The notes below the pieces were generated by a model, which saw nothing but the letters and a program-made list of their open reading frames with translations, was not told where the DNA came from and did no database searches. Of a DNA stretch of 64,000 nucleotides, positions 48,728-59,200 are shown one piece after another. Within the stretch, counting starts at the first letter, position 1. Each line of letters starts with the position of its first letter. Where the stretch lies: contig JAILNG010000054.1 of NCBI GenBank assembly GCA_024691875.1, positions 20,061 through 84,060 on the forward strand, in the 5' to 3' direction. Made by a program: the position numbers and the translations under genes. The stretch comes from Lachnospiraceae bacterium. GTDB taxonomy: Bacteria > Bacillota > Clostridia > Lachnospirales > Lachnospiraceae.

Positions 48728-49435
48728 TTATTCAAAAATTGAGTCTACGTCCAGTTCTGCATAAGAAAGTGAGCAGAAACCGTCGAGAACGGCGCCGTTG
48801 TTCATCTGAACAGACTTAGCCTTAATGTTGCCTTTGATAATGGCAGTTGAGTCAAGAACAACAGGTCCGTTAACATCAACTTCACCCTTAACAGCTCCGG
48901 CAAAAACTGCGGAAGATGCGGTGACGTCTCCGATAACAATGGTTCCCTGACTGATCTTTACACAGCCTTCACATGTAATGGAACCGTCAAGTCTGTCTGT
49001 GTTGACAAAAACTTCCGATGCCATTGAATTTCCTGTAACCTTACCGGAAATTGTAAGTTTGCCGAGGCATTCGATGTCACCGTTGATCGTACCCATTACA
49101 TCAAGTGAGCAGTCGGAAATAATAGAGCCGTTGATAGTAGTGCCCTTTGTAATGAGAGTTGTCTGTGTCTCATCGGTAGCTCCGGATTCTTTAGCTTCTT
49201 TAGCTCGTCTCTCGGCTACATCGGGAACAGGTCTTGTGCTCTCTGCCTTATCGTTCTTTTTCTTCTTTTCATCCTTAGGCTTTTCTTCTTCGGAATCCTC
49301 TAAGATGGACTCAAGGAGTTCAGTGTCGATATCGGCTGCATCAACTTCTTCATCCTGAACATCAAAAAGATTGTTATCGGATACCTCGTTGTTTTCGTTG
49401 CCAAGCTGGTTCTTTGCATCATTAAATAAGCCCAT
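48728..49435 (-). CDS. Bactofilin family polymer-forming cytoskeletal protein with acidic N-terminal extension
   Basis: LITKGTTINGSIISDCSLDVMGTINGDIECLGKLTISGKVTGN beta-helix repeats. Confidence 0.9.
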   Translation of the reverse strand: MGLFNDAKNQLGNENNEVSDNNLFDVQDEEVDAADIDTELLESILEDSEEEKPKDEKKKKNDKAESTRPVPDVAERRAKEAKESGATDETQTTLITKGTTINGSIISDCSLDVMGTINGDIECLGKLTISGKVTGNSMASEVFVNTDRLDGSITCEGCVKISQGTIVIGDVTASSAVFAGAVKGEVDVNGPVVLDSTAIIKGNIKAKSVQMNNGAVLDGFCSLSYAELDVDSIFE

Positions 49436-49582
49436 AGATACCTCCCGTTTTTTTATGGTATGATGGTTAAATAAAAGTCTCAGAATGGATCTTCATTTGT
49501 TCACATTCCCAAAAAACTTTCCTTTTTTTCATCAATATATAGTATCATAGCACATTATGATTCATTTGCAAACAAAAAATTT

Positions 49583-49608
49583 AACGGGCGAGAATAATCT
49601 CGCCCGTT
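49583..49608 (-). terminator. Rho-independent terminator of the decarboxylase operon
   Basis: AACGGGCGAG/CTCGCCCGTT stem then AAATTTTTT on minus strand. Confidence 0.88.
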
Positions 49609-49628
49609 ATTAAATCATGAATTAATTT

Positions 49629-51077
49629 TTATTTGAATGCATCCGCAGCAACAGTAACATTCAATGTTCTGTCATTGCCTTCGGGAGCTTTGGGTTCTTT
49701 ATCGAAGTCAGGATTCTCCTGCTTTGCCTTGCGATACTTGAAGAACTCCGTAGCGACCTGAGGGAACAATGCATAAGAAAGAACATCTTCATCCTGCTGG
49801 ATCCACTCCTTACACTCTTCACGGAACTTGTCGAGCTGAGGAGGAATGAGATCTGCGGGACGACATGTGATGGGTTCTGCATCTCCGATAGCCTTCTTCT
49901 GAACCTCTTTATTAAAAGGCTTTACAGTCTTACCGAACTCGCCTGCAAGGATCTTCTTTGATTCCTTGGTGATCATCTTATAACGTTCTCCGGAAAGAAC
50001 ATTAAGTACTGCCTGAGTACCTACGATCTGTGAAGAAGGTGTTACAAGAGGCGGCTCACCGAAATCCTTTCTTACATTGGGGATCTCTTTAAGAACTGCT
50101 TCGTACTTGTCCTCGGCATGAGCTTCTTTAAGCTGTGAAACGAGGTTTGAAAGCATTCCGCCGGGAACCTGGTAAAGCAGTGTTTTAATGTTAACACCCA
50201 GAACCTTGGGATTAAGAAGTCCGCTCTTAAGTACTTCTTCTCTGTAAGGTCTGAAGTAATCAGCTATCTCAGCAAGAAGATTCTGATCGTAACCTGTATC
50301 ATAGGGAGTACCCCTGAAGGTCTCAACCATAACTTCTGTAGCGGGCTGAGCTGTACCCATTGAAAGAGGGCTCATTGCGCAGTCGATAACATCGGCACCT
50401 GCTTCTACGGCCTTAAGATAAGTCATCGAAGCAACACCTGAAGTGTAGTGAGTGTGCATCTGCAACGGGATCTTGGAACCGTTCTTGAGAGCGGTAACAA
50501 GCTCTGTTGCGGCATAAGGAACAAGAAGTCCTGCCATGTCCTTGATACAAATGGAATCTGCTCCCAGCTCTTCTACTGACTTTGCCATCTTTTCCCAATA
50601 CTCAAGGGTGTATGCTTCGCCAAGTGTATATGAAAGAGCGATCTGTGCATGAGCACCTTCCTTCTTGGCTGCCTTTACAGCTGTTTCAAGGTTACGAAGA
50701 TCGTTAAAGCAGTCAAAGATCCTGATGATGTCAATACCGTTTGCAACAGATTTCTGAACGAAATATTCTACAACGTCATCCGAATAATGATTGTATCCGA
50801 GAATGTTCTGTCCACGGAAAAGCATCTGGAGCTTCGAATGAGGAAGTCCTTTTCTGAGAGCTCTGAGTCTCTCCCAGGGATCTTCCTTAAGGAATCTGAG
50901 ACAAGCATCAAATGTCGCACCGCCCCAGCATTCGATGGAGTGATAACCGACTTTGTCCATCTTGTCCAAAATAGGAAGCATTTCGGAAGTGGGCATTCTG
51001 GTAGCGATCAGGGACTGATGAGCGTCACGAAGTATTGTTTCGGTAATACCGATAGGTTTCTTTTTAATATCAGCCAT
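49629..51077 (-). CDS. oadA: Oxaloacetate decarboxylase alpha / pyruvate carboxylase B-type carboxyltransferase subunit
   Basis: ITETILRDAHQSLIATRMPTSEM, ECWGGATFDACLRFLKEDPWERLR. Confidence 0.93.
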   Translation of the reverse strand: MADIKKKPIGITETILRDAHQSLIATRMPTSEMLPILDKMDKVGYHSIECWGGATFDACLRFLKEDPWERLRALRKGLPHSKLQMLFRGQNILGYNHYSDDVVEYFVQKSVANGIDIIRIFDCFNDLRNLETAVKAAKKEGAHAQIALSYTLGEAYTLEYWEKMAKSVEELGADSICIKDMAGLLVPYAATELVTALKNGSKIPLQMHTHYTSGVASMTYLKAVEAGADVIDCAMSPLSMGTAQPATEVMVETFRGTPYDTGYDQNLLAEIADYFRPYREEVLKSGLLNPKVLGVNIKTLLYQVPGGMLSNLVSQLKEAHAEDKYEAVLKEIPNVRKDFGEPPLVTPSSQIVGTQAVLNVLSGERYKMITKESKKILAGEFGKTVKPFNKEVQKKAIGDAEPITCRPADLIPPQLDKFREECKEWIQQDEDVLSYALFPQVATEFFKYRKAKQENPDFDKEPKAPEGNDRTLNVTVAADAFK

Positions 51078-51099
51078 AATTTTATACCCTTTCTATTGA

Positions 51100-52257
51100 T
51101 CAAACTCCGAAGATAGCCATAAATACGCCTGCTGCAACCGCTGTTCCGATAACACCGGCAACATTGGGTCCCATAGCGTGCATGAGAAGGAAGTTTGTGG
51201 GATCCTCCTGTGCACCGACTTTCTGAGAAACTCTGGCTGCCATAGGAACTGCAGAAACACCTGCGGAACCGATCAAAGGATTTATCTTACCATGTGTAAT
51301 CTTGCACATGAGTTTTCCGAGAAGAATACCGCCTGTAGTACCGAAAGCAAATGCAATAAGTCCGAGTACAACGATCTTGATCGTTGTCCACTGAAGGAAG
51401 TTCTCGGCACTTGTGGAAGCACCTACTGATGTACCGAGCATGATAACTACGATGTACATAAGTGCATTCTGTGCTGTTTCGGAAAGCTGCTTTGTAACTC
51501 CGCACTCCTTGAAAAGGTTACCCAGCATGAGCATACCTACAAGAGGAGCTGTGGAAGGAAGCAGGAAGCAAACTACAATAGTAACGATGATCGGGAAAAG
51601 GATCTTCTCAAGTTTAGAAACGGGACGAAGCTGCTCCATCTTGATCATTCTTTCCTTTTTCGTTGTAAGAGCTTTCATAATAGGAGGCTGAATGATGGGA
51701 ACAAGTGACATGTAGCTGTAAGCAGCTACCGCGATGGGTCCCATAAGTTCAGTCTGACCGAGCTTACCTGCAAGGAAAATGGATGTAGGGCCGTCAGCTC
51801 CGCCGATAATGGAAATAGCTGCAGCTGCTTCTCCGTTAAAGCCAAAAAGGATAGCAAGGAGATAAGCAACAAAGATACCGAGCTGAGCTGCCGCTCCGAG
51901 AAGGAAGCTCTTGGGATTTGCGATCAGAGGGCCGAAGTCTGTGGAAGCACCTACACCAAGGAAGATCAGTGAAGGGAAGATCGACCACTCGTCAAGTTTG
52001 AAGAAGTAATAAAGTAAACCGCCTGCGGATTCAATACCTGTGTTGGGATCAACCGAAGGTGCCGCCATAATAGACGGATAAATGTTAACAAGAAGCATAC
52101 CGAATGCGATCGGTACGAGAAGTAAGGGCTCAAATTTCCACTTAATACCAAGATATAAGAAAACCAGAGCCACAAGGATCATGACATAATTGCCCCAATA
52201 AAGGTTGGCAAATCCTGTCTGCTCCCATAAGTTCAATAAGGTCTCACCAATATTCAT
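51100..52257 (-). CDS. oadB: Sodium ion-translocating decarboxylase beta subunit
   Basis: IGGADGPTSIFLAGKL; multi-TM; 385 aa. Confidence 0.93.
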   Translation of the reverse strand: MNIGETLLNLWEQTGFANLYWGNYVMILVALVFLYLGIKWKFEPLLLVPIAFGMLLVNIYPSIMAAPSVDPNTGIESAGGLLYYFFKLDEWSIFPSLIFLGVGASTDFGPLIANPKSFLLGAAAQLGIFVAYLLAILFGFNGEAAAAISIIGGADGPTSIFLAGKLGQTELMGPIAVAAYSYMSLVPIIQPPIMKALTTKKERMIKMEQLRPVSKLEKILFPIIVTIVVCFLLPSTAPLVGMLMLGNLFKECGVTKQLSETAQNALMYIVVIMLGTSVGASTSAENFLQWTTIKIVVLGLIAFAFGTTGGILLGKLMCKITHGKINPLIGSAGVSAVPMAARVSQKVGAQEDPTNFLLMHAMGPNVAGVIGTAVAAGVFMAIFGV

Positions 52258-52274
52258 GAAGATTACCCCTTTTC

Positions 52275-52622
52275 TTAGTTAAGTGTAACGATTACAGTGC
52301 CTGCTTCTACCTGGTCGTTAACCTGGCAATTGATGGAAGCGATCGTTCCGTCCTGAGGAGCGGTGAGTTCATTTTCCATTTTCATTGCTTCGAATGTAAG
52401 AATAACCTGTCCTTTTGTAACCTTTGTTCCTGCTGATAAATTGATTGCAGTGATCTTTCCGGGCATAGGCATAGAGATTGCTACGGATCCCTGTGCTCCT
52501 GCGGGAGCTGCTGCCTTGGGAGCTGCTGCGGGTGCTGCAGCCTGTGCTACGTTCTGTCCGTTTCCTTCTTCAACGGTTACGGCATATTTATTTCCGTTGA
52601 TCGTAATAGTATAGTTCTTCAT
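52275..52622 (-). CDS. Biotin carrier protein of the decarboxylase (biotinyl domain)
   Basis: Ala/Pro linker then MPGKITAINLSAGTKVTKGQVILTFEAMKMENELTAPQDG. Confidence 0.93.
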   Translation of the reverse strand: MKNYTITINGNKYAVTVEEGNGQNVAQAAAPAAAPKAAAPAGAQGSVAISMPMPGKITAINLSAGTKVTKGQVILTFEAMKMENELTAPQDGTIASINCQVNDQVEAGTVIVTLN

Positions 52623-52690
52623 TTGATTATTCCTCCATAATATGATCTTAGTTGTGATGGGGTGAAATTCGTTGAGCCTTTGTATGTTCT

Positions 52691-52822
52691 TCTCGTCAAA
52701 AGGTAACAGCGGCGCAGCCGCTTGTCTATCATGTATAATGACCGCTCTGACAAGCGCGCTTGTCGAGGCGGTTATTATACATGATTGTCATACGATCTTC
52801 GATCGTATGCCTTTTGACGAGA
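52691..52822. repeat. 132-bp multi-branched palindromic (cloverleaf-like) intergenic element with 13-bp terminal inverted repeats
   Basis: TIR TCTCGTCAAAAGG (52691-52703)/CCTTTTGACGAGA (52810-52822); arms AGCGGC-gca-GCCGCT (52708-52722), 58-nt arm 52728-52785, CATACGATC-ttc-GATCGTATG (52789-52809). Confidence 0.85.
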
Positions 52823-52855
52823 TCTATGAATCAAAAGTTCAGAGTATAATCCCCA

Positions 52856-53203
52856 TTAAGAAATCTTCTTTACAGAACGGACTACAATGCCGTCTTTAAA
52901 GAAATTACCGCGGGATTCCTCATACTCGCTGATGGCTGCGGTAATAATGGCAACAAGCTCAAAATTATCGATATTGAGCTCATTTCCGCTTTGCTGTGTT
53001 GCAACTGCGGGAGCATTGTTAACAGCCTTCTTTTCATTGCTCTTATCTAACTTTCCGATATATTTGAAAAGTGAGATGATGAAGCTGATGAAGATCAAAG
53101 CTGCAAACACAATGCACAAGCCGACAATTGTGTTGACACCGGCATCGGCAAGAGGAGTTTTAACGCCTTCCCACCATGTCGAAGCTGCAAATACTTCTGT
53201 CAT
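52856..53203 (-). CDS. OadG-family (sodium pump decarboxylase gamma subunit) membrane protein
   Basis: Single N-terminal TM (NTIVGLCIVFAALIFISFIISLFKYI), Ala/Gln linker; at operon head. Confidence 0.8.
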   Translation of the reverse strand: MTEVFAASTWWEGVKTPLADAGVNTIVGLCIVFAALIFISFIISLFKYIGKLDKSNEKKAVNNAPAVATQQSGNELNIDNFELVAIITAAISEYEESRGNFFKDGIVVRSVKKIS

Positions 53204-53287
53204 ATCTACGTGCCTCCTGTTATATTCTTTTACGGATTTTAAACGGAAATAAATATTAGTTCCTATGGAAAACCCGATTTTCTCGCA

Positions 53288-53315
53288 ATTATAATAATAT
53301 CACAAGGGCATTCAA
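53288..53315 (-). promoter_or_regulatory. Predicted promoter of the oad operon
   Basis: Minus strand TTGAAT - 16 nt - TATAAT. Confidence 0.5.
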
Positions 53316-53398
53316 AATACAAGCAACAAATAATAATAACTCGATAAAAAAACTATATTATTGTTAATGTGCAAACGAGACATCAAGTCGCAAAAAAA

Positions 53399-53419
53399 GC
53401 CCACGGAAAAACCGTGGGC
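53399..53419 (-). terminator. Rho-independent terminator of recX
   Basis: GCCCACGG/CCGTGGGC stem then TTTTTTT on minus strand. Confidence 0.88.
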
Positions 53420-53428
53420 CTGATAAAC

Positions 53429-54061
53429 CTATTCAAAACTTTCAAGTTTCAATGCTTTGGAAATGTTATCGGATCTGAAACCTTTTCTGTAAAACTTCGC
53501 GGCAAGTTTCTGTCTGTCTTTATATTCAAGTGCCGCTATTTTTTCAGGTGTCATATTAAGTTTCTTGAGTAACAGAACGATCGTTTTCATTTCCGGATCT
53601 GTTCCGTCATCATTTTCATCATCTTCCGAATAAACTTCTTCTATGGCGTTTTCGGCAACTTCATCAGGTATCTCACGTCTTTTGAGCAAAAACCTGATCT
53701 CCGCTCTGCTCTTTGTCATTCTGTTGTTTCTGACAAGGCTTTCTGCAAGGGCTTCATCGTTCAGGTAATGAAATGAATCCAAAAATTCAATGACCTTTCC
53801 GATGATCGCCGAATTGTAACCGTCATCCTCCAGTTTCTTTTCAAGAGCTCTTCTTGAGTAGCTTTTCTTAACAAGAAGATTCATTGCTCTCTTCTTTCCG
53901 TAGGAAGTCATTTCAGATGTAAGCTTTTCAAAGTCTTCATCCGCCATTTCGGCCGCATCGCCTTTGTACATGCCTTTGTATACAGTCAAAAACGATTCGT
54001 CCTCAAATACGATCATGCTTTTAGCTTTGGAAAACTCTTTGATTTCGGAAATCCTGTGCAT
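53429..54061 (-). CDS. recX: Regulatory protein RecX
   Basis: RAMNLLVKKSYSRRALEKKLEDDGY, YLNDEALAESLVRNNRMTKSRAEIRFLLKRREIP; next to recA. Confidence 0.92.
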   Translation of the reverse strand: MHRISEIKEFSKAKSMIVFEDESFLTVYKGMYKGDAAEMADEDFEKLTSEMTSYGKKRAMNLLVKKSYSRRALEKKLEDDGYNSAIIGKVIEFLDSFHYLNDEALAESLVRNNRMTKSRAEIRFLLKRREIPDEVAENAIEEVYSEDDENDDGTDPEMKTIVLLLKKLNMTPEKIAALEYKDRQKLAAKFYRKGFRSDNISKALKLESFE

Positions 54062-54065
54062 ATGC

Positions 54066-55094
54066 TTACTTCTCTTCAGCTTCAGTTACTATCTCGGGAA
54101 GAGGCGCAAATCCGTACTTTTCACGAACCTGATTTTCAACGGTTCTGAGAACGTCAGGTCTCTCTTCGAAGTAAGCCTTGGCATTTTCTCTGCCCTGACC
54201 TATCTTCTCGTCATTGTAAGAGAACCATGCACCACTCTTGTTGACAATGTTTTCATCGGTGGCGAGGTCTAAGATATCGCCGACTTTGGATATCCCCTTA
54301 CCGAACATAATGTCAAACTCTGCTTCCTTAAACGGAGGGGCCACCTTGTTCTTAACGATTTTGATCCTTGTTCTGTTACCGATCACATCACCGCCGGCTT
54401 TAATGGATTCTATCCTTCTGACATCCATTCTGACGGAGGCATAGAATTTCAGTGCGCGTCCGCCTGTTGTTGTTTCGGGATTGCCGAACATTACGCCGAG
54501 CTTTTCACGAAGCTGGTTAATAAAGATTACAACGCAATTCGATCTGCTGATCGCAGCAGTAAGCTTTCTGAGTGCCTGAGACATGAGTCTTGCCTGAAGG
54601 CCCATATGTGCGTCTCCCATATCTCCTTCGATCTCTGCCTTGGGAACAAGAGCTGCTACAGAGTCTACGATAATAATATCAACCGCACCTGAACGAACCA
54701 TGGTCTCTGTGATCTCAAGCGCCTGTTCTCCGTTGTCGGGCTGAGAAATGTAAAGATTGTCGATGTCTACACCGATGTTCTTAGCGTAAACAGGATCAAG
54801 TGCATGCTCTGCATCAATGAATCCCGCAATACCGCCAAGCTTCTGAACTTCAGCAACCATATGAAGAGCAACTGTTGTTTTACCTGAAGATTCAGGTCCG
54901 TAGATCTCTATAATCCTTCCCTTCGGAACTCCGCCCACACCAAGGGCAATGTCAAGTGATAAGGAACCTGTGGGGATCGCTTCTACCTGCATTGAAGCTG
55001 TGTCACCAAGCTTCATAACGGAACCTTTTCCGTAAGCTTTTTCGATCTGAGCAAGTGCCGAGTCGAGTGCTTTTAATTTATCCGCATCTGCCAT
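54066..55094 (-). CDS. recA: Recombinase RecA
   Basis: [20 protein letters not shown]; likely start [30 protein letters not shown]. Confidence 0.98.
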   Translation of the reverse strand: MADADKLKALDSALAQIEKAYGKGSVMKLGDTASMQVEAIPTGSLSLDIALGVGGVPKGRIIEIYGPESSGKTTVALHMVAEVQKLGGIAGFIDAEHALDPVYAKNIGVDIDNLYISQPDNGEQALEITETMVRSGAVDIIIVDSVAALVPKAEIEGDMGDAHMGLQARLMSQALRKLTAAISRSNCVVIFINQLREKLGVMFGNPETTTGGRALKFYASVRMDVRRIESIKAGGDVIGNRTRIKIVKNKVAPPFKEAEFDIMFGKGISKVGDILDLATDENIVNKSGAWFSYNDEKIGQGRENAKAYFEERPDVLRTVENQVREKYGFAPLPEIVTEAEEK

Positions 55095-55236
55095 TTGTAT
55101 AACTCCTTTATTTATAATGATCCGATGTTTAAGGCTAAACAAATGCTATGCATCTGAAACCCCACCCCAAACATCTAAACGTGACTTTGGTAGATAAATT
55201 TTAACAAATCGCCCCCTTAAATACAAGGGAAAAACA

Positions 55237-55270
55237 AAAAATGGGATGTAGAAAATCACATCCCATTTTT
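55237..55270 (-). terminator. Rho-independent terminator of ftsY
   Basis: AAAAATGGGATGT-N8-ACATCCCATTTTT. Confidence 0.85.
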
Positions 55271-55353
55271 GTACAAATTGCACAATTAAAATTCATCCGC
55301 AAATCGCTTTCAATCCCTTTGAATAAAAGGGATACAGGGCTTATATGCCTGAT

Positions 55354-56220
55354 TTATTTATCAAAAAGTGAGTTTACGTAATCCTCCGGGTCAAATTTCT
55401 TAAGGCTGTCGATCTTTTCACCGAGGCCTATGTATTTAACCGGAACAGAAAGCTCTGATTGAACTGCGATGGCAATTCCTCCCTTTGCCGTTCCTTCAAG
55501 CTTTGTTATGATGATTCCTGTAACAGGCGCAACTTCATTGAATTCCCTTGCCTGAACCAGCGCGTTTTGTCCTGTGGTCCCGTCAAGAACAACCAATGTT
55601 TCTCTTTGAGCTTCGGGATACTCTCTGGTGATCACTCTGTCGATCTTATTCAGTTCCTCCATCAGGTTCTTCTTGTTTTGAAGCCGTCCTGCAGTGTCTA
55701 CCAAAAGGATATCTGCTTTTCTTGCCTTTGCGGCATTCAAAGCATCGAATACAACGGCTGCGGGATCGGATCCTTCATTTTGAGAGATAAGATCCACGCC
55801 TGCGCGTTTAGCCCATTCCGCAAGCTGATCGATAGCTGCGGCTCTGAAAGTGTCGGCCGCACAGATCAAAACTTTTTTCCCGTCATTTTTAAGTGATGCG
55901 GCCAGCTTTCCGACAGATGATGTTTTTCCGACTCCGTTTACTCCGATCATCAAAACCACGGAGGGTCCCTTTTCAAAAGAGTAAGCGTCTTCCGGAACAT
56001 GCATCTGCTCTTTGATCGAATCGATGAGCAGCTGTCTGCATTCATCAGGCTTATAGATCTTGTCCTGTTTAACCTTTTGTTTTAACGAGGATATGATCTT
56101 GTCTGCTGTTGCAACGCCCACATCCGCCATTACAAGGTTTTCTTCGATCTCCTCGTAAAAATCATCATCGATGATCTCCGCTCCGGTAAAAAGAGCGGCA
56201 ATTCTTCTGAATATTCCCAT
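55354..56220 (-). CDS. ftsY: Signal recognition particle receptor FtsY
   Basis: GVNGVGKTSSVGKLAASLK, DTAGRLQNKKNLMEEL. Confidence 0.97.
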   Translation of the reverse strand: MGIFRRIAALFTGAEIIDDDFYEEIEENLVMADVGVATADKIISSLKQKVKQDKIYKPDECRQLLIDSIKEQMHVPEDAYSFEKGPSVVLMIGVNGVGKTSSVGKLAASLKNDGKKVLICAADTFRAAAIDQLAEWAKRAGVDLISQNEGSDPAAVVFDALNAAKARKADILLVDTAGRLQNKKNLMEELNKIDRVITREYPEAQRETLVVLDGTTGQNALVQAREFNEVAPVTGIIITKLEGTAKGGIAIAVQSELSVPVKYIGLGEKIDSLKKFDPEDYVNSLFDK

Positions 56221-56249
56221 ATAACTCCTAATAACTTAATTGATAATGC

Positions 56250-59200
56250 TTAATTGGATAATGAATTCTCTATAAGGCTGACTGAAACAAGAGCGGAAAC
56301 ACCCTTTTCCTGCATAGTGATTCCGTAAAGAGCATCAGCCGATGCCATTGTACCTCTTCTGTGAGTAATGACGATAAACTGAGTATGATCGGTCAGTTTG
56401 TGGAGGTAGCGGGCATATCTGCCTACGTTGCTGTCATCAAGAGCAGCCTCGATCTCGTCCAAAAGACAGAAAGGTGAAGGCTTAAGGTTTTGAATGGCAA
56501 ACAGCAGTGCGATAGCCGTCAACGCCCTTTCGCCACCGGAAAGCATCATCATATTCTGCAGCTTCTTTCCGGGCGGCTGAGCATTGATCTTAATGCCCGC
56601 GATGAGTACATCTTCATCTTCCATAAGCTCAAGAGTACCCTGTCCGCCTCCGAAAAGCTCCTTGAATACCACATCAAATTCATCTTTGATCAGCGCAAAC
56701 TTTTCATTAAACTGCTTACGCATCTCTTCTTCAAGTTTTTCTATGATACCTTTAAGCTTATCCTCAGCTTCAATGATATCATTTCTCTGAACCGTATAAA
56801 GATTGTATCTTTCAGACACCTCTTTATACTGCTCGATGGCATTTACATTAACATCGCCCAGGCCTTTGATCTTTGACTTGAGTTCAGAAACACCCTTTTT
56901 GATCGCAGTGTAGCTTCCAAGACTCTCATCCTTCTTTTCCTTGGCAGAGTCAACTGTAACTTCATACTCATTCCACATGTAAGCACATTGTTCGTCGATG
57001 ACTTCTCCGATCCTTGTGATCTGATTCTCGATCCTGAAAGCTTCCTTTTCAAGTGAAGTAAGACTCTGTGCCAATTGTTCGTGCTTATTGAAGAATTCCT
57101 TATGACCTTTTGTAAGCACAGCTTTCTCTTTTTCCAGTTCGGCAATCTGTGAATTGATCTCTTCAACCTTGACCTTACCGTCAGCAATGTCGGCATGAGC
57201 ATTTTTTATCTCCTCATCCAGCTTTTCAAGCTGTTCTTCGGAATTTGCTTCATTTTGATCCAGCTCCTCGATCTCTTCTTTAAACCTGGCTATTTCGGAG
57301 TTTAATCTGGCAACGGTTTCGTCGATAAAGCCCAATGTATGTTCCAGGCCGGCAAACTCAACTCTTAAGGATGATTCTTTCTCATTCGAGTAACGTTCCA
57401 GTCTTCTTTCCTCATCAAGCTTATGATTCAGCCCCTCGATCTTATCATTGATCTCAGAACGCAGCTCATTGTTCTCCTTGATCTTAGCGGAAAGTTCATC
57501 TGCGGACCTGTTGTTTTCAGCACTGATCCTTTCAAGTTCTTTGATCTCAAGTTCTGTAACGGAGAAGGATTCTTTACTTTCCTTCATTCTCTCGTTTTCT
57601 TTTTCAAGATTCATCTGAACCGTATTCTGCTTAATGTTAAGTTTTGAGATCTCATCCTGCTTTTTAGCGATCTCTTCCGAGATCTTATCCTGCATTTCTT
57701 TGAAGCCGTCGCGTTCTCTTGATAAAGCATTGACCTTTACCATGATCTGAGAAACCTGTTTTTCGGCTTCTTCCATCTCACGCTTACGTCCCAGAAGATT
57801 GGTATTGTTCTTGTAAGATCCACCGGACAAAGATCCTCCCGGATTTAACTGTTCTCCTTCAAGCGTAACGATCCTTAAAGAGTAATTGTTGGCTTTGGCC
57901 AGTTTTAATGCATTGTCGATGTTATCAACAACAATGATCCTTCCCAGAAGGTATTTGATAACTTCGGTATATTCTTTAGCAGTCTTAACCAATTTGTTTG
58001 CATATCCGATAACGCCGGGAGCTTTGGTAATACTTGCATCCTGAGATGCTTCCTTGGCACTTATCGCATTTAAAGGAAGGAAGGTGGCACGACCGAATTT
58101 GTTCTGCTTAAGGAACTCGATCATTCTTTTGGCTGTTGCTTCATCCTTTGTTACAACGTTTTGGATGTTTCCGCCCAATGCTGTTTCCACAGCAGTTTCG
58201 TACTTTTCCTGCACCTCAATGATGTCTGCGACAACGCCTATAAGTCCGGGATACTTCGGCTTTTGCTCCATTACCTTTTTAATACTTATGCCGTATCCCT
58301 CATATCTCTCCGAAAAATCCTTCAAAGTACCGACTCTGGATTCCAGTTCGATCTTTTGCTTTTGGAATTTTTCAAGGAAACCTGTGGTTTCATCCAGTCT
58401 TTCCTTTAACTTGAACTTTTCGCTCTTTTGAGATGAAATGCTGTTCTCGAGTTCGGCAAGCTTTTCGGAGATTTCGGAAAGTTCGCGTTTAAAAGTTTCT
58501 ACTGCTGTCTCATACTCATTTTCAAAGTTCTTTTGATTGAGAACCTTTTTGGTGAGCTCAGCTTTCTTTAAAGCATTTTGCTCGTTCAAGGTTTCATATT
58601 TCTGCTTTTCGGTCTTAAGTCGGGATTCTTCATTGATCAGCTTCATGAGATCATTGTTACAGTTTTCGATCTCCGCCGTACATTCATTGATACGCTCGTG
58701 TATGCTGTTTAATTCTTCACCGGAATCGGACCTTGTATTCTTCAGTTCTTCAATCTGCTTTTCCGTAGCTTTACGACTTTCAGCCTGTTCGTTGATCTCC
58801 GCCAGTCTGTTATCGATCTCTTCGTTAATGGATTTCTTTCTCTGTTCGTAATGAGCATTGCTTTGATAGAGAGAGTTTTTCTTTTCCTCCATAAGCCTGA
58901 TCTCACCTTCTTTTTTCTCAGATGAGATCAAAAGCTCATTTTTCTTTTCTCTGCTTTCTTCAATACGCGCAGAGAACTCACCCATTTCGCCTTCCAGCTT
59001 TTCGTATTCTATCTTTGTATTGTCATAGTCACGTTTGGTGTTTTCAATATCGGAATTGATGTAGTCCTGTTTTTTGACAGCCTCATCTTTTGCTTCCGTA
59101 TTTTTTTCATAGTCGGCAAGGAACAGATTTATCTCGTACTTTTTAAGCTCTTCATTCAGCTTAAGATACTCTTTGGCAACTTCCGATTGCTTTTCGAGAG

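Noticed and set aside
52672-52899. 75-aa plus-strand ORF spanning the cloverleaf element
   Set aside because: Arises from the palindromic element and runs antisense into the OadG gene; no protein-like features.
55095-55236. Possible LexA/SOS box upstream of recA
   Set aside because: No GAAC-N4-GTTC-like or CGAACATATGTTCG-like palindrome found by eye in the recA upstream region.
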